This document shows, in pieces, positions 1-6,430 of a stretch of 9,564 nt of DNA. How positions within the stretch are numbered: the stretch's first letter is position 1; the number at the start of each line of letters is the position of its first letter. The position numbers and the translations under genes are program-made. Source of the stretch: Bacteroidota bacterium (GTDB lineage Bacteria > Bacteroidota > Bacteroidia > Chitinophagales > Chitinophagaceae); contig JAEVYV010000100.1 of assembly GCA_023392575.1 (NCBI GenBank), forward strand, positions 1 through 9,564, written 5' to 3'. The notes below the pieces were generated by a model. That model was not told where the DNA came from. It made no database searches and worked only from the letters and a program-made list of their open reading frames with translations.

Positions 1-2
1 AG

Positions 3-1607
3 AAACGACCGGTCGGAGAAGTGATCAACGTACTGGATGCCGAGGATGTGAACGATGTGGCCATGAAGGAGATCCTGTTGGAAAACGGCTTTCCGATAGC
101 GTTCCCGGACGAAGTTTTGGAAGAAGCCACCCGGATTCCGGATACCATTTCCAAAGAGGAAATCAAGAAGCGAAAAGACTTCCGGGACGTACTGACCTTT
201 ACCATCGATCCCATTGATGCAAAGGATTTTGACGACGCCCTTTCGATCCGGGTGTTGAAAAACGGCAACTACGAAATAGGCGTACACATTGCCGACGTAA
301 GCCATTACGTGCAGCCCGGTACGGCTTTGGATGAAGCGGCCTATCAAAAAGCCACTTCCGTTTACCTGCCCGACCGGGTAAACCCCATGCTGCCGGAGCA
401 CATTTCTAATTTTTTGTGCTCTTTACGGCCGCACGAAGACAAGCTGACCTTTTCAGCCGTTTTTCAAATGACGCCCAAAGGCCAGATCAAACAATACTGG
501 ATCGGCAGAACGGTGATCCACTCCAACCACCGGTTTACCTACGAAGAAGTGCAGGAAATTATCGAACAGGAAGATGGTTTGTACCGGGATGAAATTCTGC
601 TGCTCAACAGCATTGCGCAACGCTTGCGCAAAAAACGCTTTGATACCGGCGCCATTAATTTTTCCAGCACGGAGGTTCGCTTTAAGCTGGATGAAAACGC
701 CAAACCCATTGGCATTGTGGTAAAGGAAAGCAAGGAAGCCCACCAGCTGATTGAGGAATTTATGCTGCTGGCCAACAAATACGTGGCCGAGAACGTTTCC
801 AAAATAGAAGTCAATAAAAAACCGCTGCCCTTTCCCTACCGGGTGCACGACTTGCCTTCCGAGGAAAAGCTATTGCCCTTTATGGCTTTTGCCCAAAAGT
901 TTGGGCACAAGTTTGATACTTCGTCGCCGGAAAAAATTGCCGAGTCGTTCAACACCATGCTCAAGGATGTGGCAGGCAAGCCCGAACAGCATGTGTTGGA
1001 GCAATTGGGCATTCGCACCATGGCCAAAGCCGTGTACACCACCGAGAACATTGGACACTACGGTTTGGGCTTTGAAAACTATTGCCATTTTACTTCGCCC
1101 ATTCGCCGCTACCCCGATATAATGGTGCACCGGGTTTTGGAAGAAGTGATCAATAAAGAGCTGCGGCCCGATAAAAAAATGGAACAAAAGTGCAAACATT
1201 GCAGCGAACGGGAGCGGGCTGCCATGGATGCCGAACGGGCTTCCAACAAGTACAAGCAGGTAGAATACATGCGGGGCTTCCTCGGCGAGGAGTTTGAAGG
1301 CGTGATCAGTGGAGTGGCTGCCTTTGGGTTTTGGGTGGAAACCATTGAACACAAATGCGAAGGACTGGTAAGCATTACCAGCCTCGCGGAGTACGATGAA
1401 TTCCGCCTGGTGGAAACCGACTATAGTTTGGTGGGCATGCGCAGCGGAAGAAAATTCCGGATGGGGGATAAGGTGACCATAAAAGTGATTGCGGCCAATT
1501 TGGAAAAACGGCAATTGGATTACGAATGGGTGCTCACTGCCATGCTGGAAGAGCCGGGCCAGCAAAAAACAAAACAAAAACGAAAAAAGAAAAGAACCGA
1601 AGAATAA
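3..1607 (+). CDS. rnr: Ribonuclease R (RNB-family 3'-5' exoribonuclease), 5' end missing
   Basis: This is a processive 3'-5' exoribonuclease that degrades structured RNA in the cytoplasm. The frame is open from the left edge, reading KRPVGEVINVLD, so the GTG at 21 is internal and the true start lies outside the window. About 535 residues are present; full-length relatives are roughly 700 or more, so the N-terminal cold-shock/OB domains are mostly missing. The RNB catalytic motif is at about bases 207-236 (TIDPIDAKDFDDA), with the metal-binding aspartates expected for the family. The second RNB signature HFTSPIRRYPD is at 1086-1118. An S1 RNA-binding domain (EGVISGVAAFGFWVE) follows from about 1290. 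The protein ends in a Lys/Arg-rich tail (KTKQKRKKKRTEE), as is common in RNase R. It is first in a unit with the polyprenyl synthase, with a one-base stop/start overlap. Identification is secure; only the start is unknown. Confidence 0.96.
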   Translation, partial: KRPVGEVINVLDAEDVNDVAMKEILLENGFPIAFPDEVLEEATRIPDTISKEEIKKRKDFRDVLTFTIDPIDAKDFDDALSIRVLKNGNYEIGVHIADVSHYVQPGTALDEAAYQKATSVYLPDRVNPMLPEHISNFLCSLRPHEDKLTFSAVFQMTPKGQIKQYWIGRTVIHSNHRFTYEEVQEIIEQEDGLYRDEILLLNSIAQRLRKKRFDTGAINFSSTEVRFKLDENAKPIGIVVKESKEAHQLIEEFMLLANKYVAENVSKIEVNKKPLPFPYRVHDLPSEEKLLPFMAFAQKFGHKFDTSSPEKIAESFNTMLKDVAGKPEQHVLEQLGIRTMAKAVYTTENIGHYGLGFENYCHFTSPIRRYPDIMVHRVLEEVINKELRPDKKMEQKCKHCSERERAAMDAERASNKYKQVEYMRGFLGEEFEGVISGVAAFGFWVETIEHKCEGLVSITSLAEYDEFRLVETDYSLVGMRSGRKFRMGDKVTIKVIAANLEKRQLDYEWVLTAMLEEPGQQKTKQKRKKKRTEE

Positions 1608-2572
1608 TGCACACGTTTGAAGAGCTATCAAAATTATTTACAGAGAACTTTGCTGCCGAACACTTTCCACAGGAGCCCCAATCGCTGTATGAGCCAAACC
1701 GCTATTTTTTGCAATTGGGCGGAAAAAGAATCAGGCCGGTATTATGCCTGATGGGAAACGAGTTGTTTGATGAGATCAACAGCGATTCCTGGAAGGCCGC
1801 AACCGCCATTGAGCTGTTCCACAACTTCAGCCTGATTCACGACGATATAATGGACAACGCACCCTTGCGGCGCGGCATGCAAACCGTGCATGAAAAATTC
1901 GGGGCCAGTACGGCTATTTTAGCCGGAGATGTGATGTTGGTGGCGGCCTACGATTACCTCAATAAAATTTCAGGCAAATACGCGGCATCCATCATTGGCC
2001 TGTTTAATAAAACGGCCCGGGAGGTGTGTGAAGGCCAGCAACTGGATATGGATTTTGAAAAAACCGATTGTGTGGCCTACCAGGAATATTTGAACATGAT
2101 CAGCCTGAAAACCTCTGTTTTATTGGCGGCCAGTTTAAAAATGGGAGCCGTTCTGGGCGGGGCATTGGAGCGAAATCAAAACCTGATTTATGAGTTTGGC
2201 AGAAAACTTGGCTTGGCCTTTCAGGTGCAGGATGATTATTTGGATGCCTTTGGCGATCCGAAAAAATTTGGCAAGCAGGTGGGCGGCGACATCAAGGCCA
2301 ATAAAAAAACCTTTTTGCTGATCCATGCCCTGGAGGCGGCTGCCCCGCACCAGAAACAAGCGTTGGAACAGCTTTTAAAAAGCAACGATGCCAATAAGGT
2401 ACAAGCCGTTTTGTCCATTTTTAAGGAATGCAAGGTGGATGAGTGGGCCCGGGAGCTTAAGGAAAAATACATGCAGGAGGCCTTCGGTCACCTGGAAGAC
2501 ATTGCGGTGCTCTCAAAAAGAAAAGAGCCGTTAAAACAACTGGCTCTTTCTCTGATCCAAAGGGAATATTAG
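1607..2572 (+). CDS. trans-polyprenyl diphosphate synthase (probable geranylgeranyl or farnesyl type)
   Basis: This is a cytoplasmic class I isoprenyl transferase that condenses isopentenyl diphosphate onto an allylic diphosphate. I start it at the ATG at 1607, whose A is the last base of the rnr stop, giving 321 residues, normal for the family. An upstream in-frame GTG would run 27 residues into rnr and add only low-complexity Lys-rich sequence. GGKRIRP (residues 38-44) is the usual substrate-binding segment. The first Asp-rich motif DDIMD is at 79-83, followed by LRRG. The second, DDYLD, is at 209-213, followed by FGDPKKFGKQVGGD. The fifth residue before the first motif is Phe74, and the motif lacks the two-residue insertion of typical bacterial farnesyl synthases. 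By family rules this favours a short product of about C20 over a long quinone tail. That is inference; product length is unproven. A purine-rich stretch from the rnr tail serves as the only ribosome-binding-like region. Confidence 0.93.
   Translation: MHTFEELSKLFTENFAAEHFPQEPQSLYEPNRYFLQLGGKRIRPVLCLMGNELFDEINSDSWKAATAIELFHNFSLIHDDIMDNAPLRRGMQTVHEKFGASTAILAGDVMLVAAYDYLNKISGKYAASIIGLFNKTAREVCEGQQLDMDFEKTDCVAYQEYLNMISLKTSVLLAASLKMGAVLGGALERNQNLIYEFGRKLGLAFQVQDDYLDAFGDPKKFGKQVGGDIKANKKTFLLIHALEAAAPHQKQALEQLLKSNDANKVQAVLSIFKECKVDEWARELKEKYMQEAFGHLEDIAVLSKRKEPLKQLALSLIQREY
2515..2549 (-). terminator. Intrinsic terminator for the small membrane-protein gene, inside the synthase coding sequence
   Basis: Perfect 8-bp inverted repeat arms AAAGAGCC (2522-2529) and GGCTCTTT (2542-2549) enclose a 12-nt loop. 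Read on the minus strand, the stem is followed by TTTTCTTTTT, a strong U-tract, about 25 nt after the stop of the minus-strand gene. On the plus strand the following T-run is weaker and would fall before the synthase stop codon, so I read it mainly as a minus-strand terminator. Termination is not shown directly. Confidence 0.6.
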
Positions 2573-2573
2573 G

Positions 2574-2948
2574 TTAGATATAAGTTGTGCTGATGTCAAA
2601 CCCCATCGCTACACAGGAAATAATGATTCCAAGGTCTATTAAAACACTCAGAGCAAATACGGGGATGGTGATTTTTGTAGGCATGGCCGCCAGGTTGGTT
2701 ACCAGCGACATTCCCATGGCCACAAGAGCCAGTACAAAAAGGGTGATGTTGGTGCCGGCCAACAACACGGCCAGCACGGTCAGCGGTGTTAAAATACAGC
2801 CATGACCAGCCAGAATGATGCCTAACCAAAGCAGGCGGTTTTGTTCCTGCCCCTTACACCAATCGATGAATTTTTTGAATAAAGATGGAGACGCAGCGCT
2901 TTTCGTATACGTTGTGGAAATAGATTGATTCAATGTAGTTGTTGCCAT
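2574..2948 (-). CDS. Unrecognised small membrane protein with three predicted transmembrane helices
   Basis: I do not recognise the family. The chosen ATG at 2948 gives 124 residues: a polar Ser/Thr-rich start (MATTTLNQSISTTYTKSAAS), an amphipathic basic stretch (FKKFIDWCKGQEQNR, about residues 24-38), then three hydrophobic segments at about 40-65, 69-90 and 95-117. The last two are joined by a short loop, AMPTKIT. An in-frame ATG at 3008 would add 20 residues (beginning MTVISCLF) and cannot be excluded. I prefer 2948 because a purine-rich GAAAAGAA precedes it and the N-terminus looks natural. The gene is tail-to-tail with the polyprenyl synthase, with a single base between stops, and divergent from the amino-acid permease. 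Consistent composition and a good terminator support a real gene. Its function is unknown; no signal peptide or catalytic motif is visible. Confidence 0.75.
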   Translation of the reverse strand: MATTTLNQSISTTYTKSAASPSLFKKFIDWCKGQEQNRLLWLGIILAGHGCILTPLTVLAVLLAGTNITLFVLALVAMGMSLVTNLAAMPTKITIPVFALSVLIDLGIIISCVAMGFDISTTYI

Positions 2949-2958
2949 TTCTTTTCGT

Positions 2959-2987
2959 TTTGTTGCACAAATTTCGCCCGCAACAAA
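2959..2987. repeat. Inverted repeat just upstream of the small membrane-protein gene
   Basis: Arms TTTGTTGC (2959-2966) and GCAACAAA (2980-2987) are perfect 8-bp complements separated by 13 bases. Between them on the minus strand lies GAAATTTG, a seven-of-eight match to the TAnnTTTG promoter element. It could be an operator or a 5'-leader hairpin for the gene starting at 2948. Chance cannot be ruled out. Confidence 0.4.
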
Positions 2988-2997
2988 CAGGCAGGAT

Positions 2998-3037
2998 ATG
3001 ACTGTCATGATCCTTAAAACTGATTTTTGTCAGTTTT
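2998..3037. promoter_or_regulatory. Two dyads in the divergent intergenic region (possible operators)
   Basis: ATGAC-T-GTCAT (2998-3008) is a perfect 5-bp dyad. AAAACTGA (3016-3023) and TCAGTTTT (3030-3037) form a perfect 8-bp inverted repeat around TTTTTG. Both lie in the 175-bp gap between the small membrane protein (minus) and the permease (plus), where shared regulatory sites are expected. No convincing TAnnTTTG promoter is visible for the permease; the gap otherwise holds a T8 run at 3088-3095 and AACAGCTGTT at 3113-3122. A regulator is not identified. Confidence 0.4.
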
Positions 3038-3123
3038 GATTTGAGTCATTTGCCAAAAACTTCTGCAACAACTGCCGCCCACAATTGTTTTTTTTCTATT
3101 TTAACCGCTTTAAACAGCTGTTG

Positions 3124-4824
3124 ATGGCAAATCAATTATTTAGAAAAAAATCAATAGAGCAGATTAAAAAGGATTATGATGCAGCCGAAGCACACTCCGG
3201 AGGGCACTTAAAAAAGGTATTAGGTGCCTGGGACCTGACTTTTTTAGGGATTGCCGCTGTGATTGGAGCCGGCATCTTTTCCACCATTGGCAATGCAGCC
3301 TACAACGGCGGGCCCGGCGTTTCCATTTTATTTGTCATCACAGCTATTGCCTGCGGATTTTCGGCCCTGTGCTATGCCGAGTTCGCCAGCCGGGTGCCTG
3401 TTTCGGGCAGCGCCTATACCTACTCCTACGTTACGTTTGGTGAGATTGTGGCCTGGATCATTGGCTGGGCCCTGATCCTTGAATATGCCATCGGCAACAT
3501 TGTGGTGGCCATTTCGTGGAGCGGCTACTTCAACAACCTGCTGGTGAATTTGTTTCATATTCATTTGCCCGATTGGATGGTGGTGGATCCCATGACGGCA
3601 AAAAATGCGTACTCCGAAGCGACAACGGCCCTGGCCTCCGGAGCCCTGGCAAACGGCCGAACGGTTGAAGACTACCGCTTTGCCGTAGATGCCTGGAACA
3701 ACGCACCGGTAGTGGCAGGGTATAAAGTATTTTTCAATCTTCCCGCTTTTATCATCGTTGTATTAATTACCTGGCTGGCTTACATCGGGATTAAAGAAAG
3801 CAAAAAAACAGCCAATGCCATGGTGCTGTTCAAGATCGGCGTGATCATTTTTGTGATCGTGGCCGGGGCGTTTTTTGTGGATGTGAACAATTGGACTCCC
3901 TTTCTGCCCAATCGTTTTGAAGGAGTGCTTCGGGGCGTTTCCGCCGTGTTCTATGCCTACATCGGGTTCGACGCCATTTCCACCACGGCGGAAGAATGCA
4001 AAAATCCCCAGCGGGACATGCCCAAGGCCATGATTAATTCCCTGCTCATTTGCACGGTCCTGTACATCTTAATAGCCCTGACGCTTACCGGCATTGAGAA
4101 TTATGCCAATTTCAAAGATGTGAGTGATCCGCTGGCCTTTGTTTTTGAAAAAAGGGCTCCCTGGATAGAAACGGTGGTTTCGGTCAGCGCCGTTATTGCG
4201 ACCACCTCCGTATTGCTGGTGTTTCAGTTGGGCCAGCCCCGCATCTGGATGAGCATGAGCCGCGATGGTTTGTTGCCCAAAAAATTTCAAAAAATCCATC
4301 CCAAATACCAAACGCCTTCTTTTGCCACCATCGTCACCGGTGTGTTGGTGGCTATTCCTGCTTTGTTTATTGAAGACGTCATCGTTACCGATCTGACCAG
4401 CATCGGCACTTTGTTTGCCTTTGCCCTGGTCGCCGGCGGCGTGCTTTTGCTGCCAAGGATTGAAAAACAGCCAGGACGGTTTTCTTTGCCTTATATCAAC
4501 GGCCGGTTTATCATTCCGGTTGTCGTGGCTTTGTTTATTTATGTTTTCCGCAGCCGCATAAAAGAAGGCCTTTTGAATTTTGGTAACGAAAACCATCAGG
4601 AGGTGTTGTTCCTGTTGTTTGTGCTGGTGGCAATCGTTATGGCCATCCTTAGCTTTCTCAAGCAATTTTCCTTCATTCCCATCATGGGGGTTTTGTTTTG
4701 TCTGTATTTGATGGTGGAAATTCCGGCCAACAGCTGGTTGGTGTTTTTCGGCTGGATGCTGCTGGGTTTGATCGTGTATTTCCTGTATGGCTATCGAAAC
4801 AGCAGGCTAAGGAGCAACAGCTAG
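3124..4824 (+). CDS. APC-superfamily amino-acid permease, cationic amino acid transporter (CAT)-like
   Basis: This is an inner-membrane secondary transporter of amino acids. I start at the ATG at 3124 (MANQLFRKKS, 566 residues) because the 13 residues upstream (MFFFYFNRF...) come from a T-rich intergenic stretch. The N-terminal cytoplasmic part is helical and charged. TM1 carries the unwound substrate-binding motif GIAAVIGAGIF (42-52) typical of APC proteins. YIGFDAISTTAEE (279-291) matches the conserved TM6/loop segment of the family, and NPQRDMPKAM follows as in CAT/YfnA-type permeases. About 12-14 hydrophobic segments are present, and the C-terminus (FIPIMGVLFCLYLM) also matches CAT-like proteins. 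A polar stretch at about 145-205 between early helices is longer than in short APC members and probably faces the periplasm. Substrate is not determinable: cationic amino acids are suggested only by subfamily resemblance. It is apparently monocistronic. Confidence 0.92.
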   Translation: MANQLFRKKSIEQIKKDYDAAEAHSGGHLKKVLGAWDLTFLGIAAVIGAGIFSTIGNAAYNGGPGVSILFVITAIACGFSALCYAEFASRVPVSGSAYTYSYVTFGEIVAWIIGWALILEYAIGNIVVAISWSGYFNNLLVNLFHIHLPDWMVVDPMTAKNAYSEATTALASGALANGRTVEDYRFAVDAWNNAPVVAGYKVFFNLPAFIIVVLITWLAYIGIKESKKTANAMVLFKIGVIIFVIVAGAFFVDVNNWTPFLPNRFEGVLRGVSAVFYAYIGFDAISTTAEECKNPQRDMPKAMINSLLICTVLYILIALTLTGIENYANFKDVSDPLAFVFEKRAPWIETVVSVSAVIATTSVLLVFQLGQPRIWMSMSRDGLLPKKFQKIHPKYQTPSFATIVTGVLVAIPALFIEDVIVTDLTSIGTLFAFALVAGGVLLLPRIEKQPGRFSLPYINGRFIIPVVVALFIYVFRSRIKEGLLNFGNENHQEVLFLLFVLVAIVMAILSFLKQFSFIPIMGVLFCLYLMVEIPANSWLVFFGWMLLGLIVYFLYGYRNSRLRSNS

Positions 4825-4867
4825 CGCCGGCAATGGAAGAACTGCCGGTCCGGATAGAAATTGAGCA

Positions 4868-4897
4868 TTTGCGGAGCGGCAATGCGTCTTAATTTTG
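4868..4897 (+). promoter_or_regulatory. Bacteroidota-type promoter for the Smr-domain gene
   Basis: TTTG (4868-4871), an 18-base spacer, then TAATTTTG (4890-4897) fit the -33/-7 consensus known for the primary sigma factor of Bacteroidota (TTTG and TAnnTTTG). Only five bases separate the -7 element from the ATG at 4903, so transcription should start at or within a few bases of the start codon, giving a leaderless or nearly leaderless mRNA. This position also fixes the start codon choice. Confidence 0.75.
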
Positions 4898-4902
4898 CAG
4901 CC

Positions 4903-5916
4903 ATGAAGTATCAGATTGGCGACAAGATAATTGTGTTGCATTCCAACGAGGAAGGAGAAGTGATCGACATCATCAACGATAAAATGGTGATGATCGAGGT
5001 GCGGGGCGTGAAGTTTCCGGCATACATGGACCAGATCGATTTTCCCTATTTCAAACGCTTTACAGAGAAAAAGCTGTTTCCTCCAAAAAAGGAAAAAAAA
5101 TACGTAGAGGACGTGAAGAAGGAAAAAGAAGTGGTGAAAAAGATTGCCGATGGCGTGTGGCTTTCCTTTCTCCCCAAATTTGAAACCGATGAATTTGGCG
5201 ACGATGTGGTGGTGGAATTAAAGCTGCACCTCATTAACCGCACCGAGAAAGCCTATAATTTTAATTACTACCTGCAGTTTTTTGGCAAATCGGAGTTTGA
5301 GATACGCAACGAGATTCCCTCTTTTGGTGATTTTTACCTGCACGATATTCCGTTTGAAGACATAAACGACAGTCCCAGTTTTGCCTTTGAATTTTCTTTG
5401 CTGCATCCCGACAAAACCAAGGCGGACTATTATGAGGCTTCCCTTCGGCTGAAGCCCAAACAGTTGTTCGATCGGATTGAAGAACTCAAGCAAAAAGGCG
5501 AAGCAACCTTTGCGTACAAGCTTTTTGAACACTATCCCAATAGGCCCTTCGATGAAACAATCGATTTGCTGCCCCCGGCCAAGGGTACCAAAGTGTATAG
5601 TTTGAAGGACATTCGAAAGCACCTGCAACCGGCGCGAACCGTAGTGGATCTGCACATTGAAAAACTCTCCGATAGCTGGAAGCATTTATCCAATGCCGAA
5701 ATATTGAACATGCAATTAAAGGAGTTTGAAAAATGGTATGAACTGGCGGTGGCACACCGGCAACCGCAATTGATCATTATTCACGGCATCGGCAGTGGAA
5801 GATTGCGTGATGAAATTCACGACATCCTGCGCATGAAAAAAGAAGTGAAGTCTTTTGTGAACCAATACCATCCCTCTTTTGGCTACGGCGCTACGGAAAT
5901 TTATTTCCAGTATTAA
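4903..5916 (+). CDS. DUF2027 / Smr-domain protein
   Basis: This is a 337-residue protein with an N-terminal region of the DUF2027 type and a C-terminal Smr (small MutS-related) domain, a fold known as a nucleic-acid nicking or RNA-binding module. Residues 1-60 (MKYQIGDKIIVLHSNEEGEVIDI) look like a small beta-rich domain. A highly charged Lys/Glu segment (61-80) follows, then a beta-rich middle domain (about 84-185). The Smr domain spans about 246-337: VDLH (248-251), HGIGSGRLR (294-302), which is the HGxGxGxLR signature, and FGYGATEIYF near the end. The usual Gly after the DLH motif is Ile. I start at 4903 because it lies just after a perfect promoter element; longer in-frame starts overlap that promoter. 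The cellular role is unknown; repair or RNA quality control are guesses from the domain. A lipoprotein gene follows after 43 bases. Confidence 0.9.
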   Translation: MKYQIGDKIIVLHSNEEGEVIDIINDKMVMIEVRGVKFPAYMDQIDFPYFKRFTEKKLFPPKKEKKYVEDVKKEKEVVKKIADGVWLSFLPKFETDEFGDDVVVELKLHLINRTEKAYNFNYYLQFFGKSEFEIRNEIPSFGDFYLHDIPFEDINDSPSFAFEFSLLHPDKTKADYYEASLRLKPKQLFDRIEELKQKGEATFAYKLFEHYPNRPFDETIDLLPPAKGTKVYSLKDIRKHLQPARTVVDLHIEKLSDSWKHLSNAEILNMQLKEFEKWYELAVAHRQPQLIIIHGIGSGRLRDEIHDILRMKKEVKSFVNQYHPSFGYGATEIYFQY

Positions 5917-5959
5917 TGCAACGCTGTCGTTTCCTTTTGTGTCAAAGTCGAAAACGAAT

Positions 5960-6355
5960 ATGAGAAAATGGCTGTTGGCTTTTCTCTTGCTGGCCGCATT
6001 GTCGGCCTGTGATAAGGAAAGATTTGAAAAGCAAATAGAAGGGAATTACACGGGCAGTTTTCAAAGAACAGCGCCAACGGGTCCTTATCCGGTGCAACAG
6101 GTTTCCCTGCACTTGAACGATAATAGTTTTTCGGGTCAGTCCAGCAATGCCCGGCAGCCTGCCCTTTGCCACGGCCGTTGGGAGGCCGGCAGCAGTGTGA
6201 TTGATTTTCACAACAGCTGTGTGTGGACGGCTGATTTTGACTGGACCCTTATTTTGAACGGAACCTTCAGGTACGAACTGAACGGCACCCGGTTAAAGAT
6301 GTGGAAGAAGACAGGGGACATAACCGACACGTACGAATTGACAAAAATTCCATAA
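5960..6355 (+). CDS. Small predicted lipoprotein, lipocalin-like beta-rich fold possible
   Basis: The protein has 131 residues from the ATG at 5960. It begins with a classic lipoprotein signal: MRK, a hydrophobic stretch WLLAFLLLAA, and lipobox LSAC with the lipidated Cys at 17. Acidic and basic residues (DKERFEK) follow directly, resembling surface-export signals described in some Bacteroidota, although this one is imperfect. The mature part alternates polar and hydrophobic residues with repeated Gly/Asn turns (EGNYTGSF, LNDNSFSG, GRWE, LNGTFRYELNGT). This suggests a small antiparallel beta sheet or barrel ending in YELTKIP. Cys70 and Cys87 could form a disulfide. I do not recognise a named family. 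An open frame extends upstream into the Smr gene from 5879, but the signal peptide fixes the start at 5960. It lies 43 bases after the Smr gene and is likely co-transcribed; I see no promoter between them. Confidence 0.85.
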   Translation: MRKWLLAFLLLAALSACDKERFEKQIEGNYTGSFQRTAPTGPYPVQQVSLHLNDNSFSGQSSNARQPALCHGRWEAGSSVIDFHNSCVWTADFDWTLILNGTFRYELNGTRLKMWKKTGDITDTYELTKIP

Positions 6356-6374
6356 ACACCTCGGGATGCAATGG

Positions 6375-6413
6375 AGCCGGGACTTTTGAGTTTAACATCC
6401 TTGCCCGGTTTTT
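6375..6413 (+). terminator. Candidate terminator after the Smr-lipoprotein unit
   Basis: AGCCGGG (6375-6381) pairs with CCCGGTT (6404-6410), giving seven pairs with one G-U. The loop is 22 nt, and T5 runs from 6409 to 6413. It lies 20 bases after the lipoprotein stop and overlaps the -33 region of the rnpB promoter. The long loop makes it only moderately convincing. Confidence 0.4.
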
Positions 6414-6426
6414 ACATTTAACTTTG
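6401..6426 (+). promoter_or_regulatory. Promoter of rnpB
   Basis: TAACTTTG (6419-6426) is a perfect TAnnTTTG element, and TTG (6401-6403) lies 15 bases upstream as a somewhat close -33 element. A start about five bases downstream falls exactly at the 5' strand of RNase P helix P1 (6431), which supports the assignment. Confidence 0.7.
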
Positions 6427-6430
6427 CGCC

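Noticed and set aside
1571..1599. A-rich run at the rnr end as a possible frameshift or pseudogene
   Set aside because: The frame stays open through the run to a normal basic tail and stop; there is no evidence of disruption.
870..1631. 253-codon open frame antisense to rnr
   Set aside because: It lies wholly opposite a clear RNase R gene in which every motif is intact; its translation shows no domain and looks like a shadow of the coding strand.
4069..4665. 198-codon open frame antisense to the permease
   Set aside because: The His/Gln/Asn-rich translation is typical of an antisense shadow of hydrophobic membrane-protein codons; no start signal or domain is visible.
4826..4849. Hairpin GCCGGCA/TGCCGGT just after the permease stop
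   Set aside because: The stem is real on paper, but the loop is 10 nt and no T-run follows, so I do not call it a terminator.
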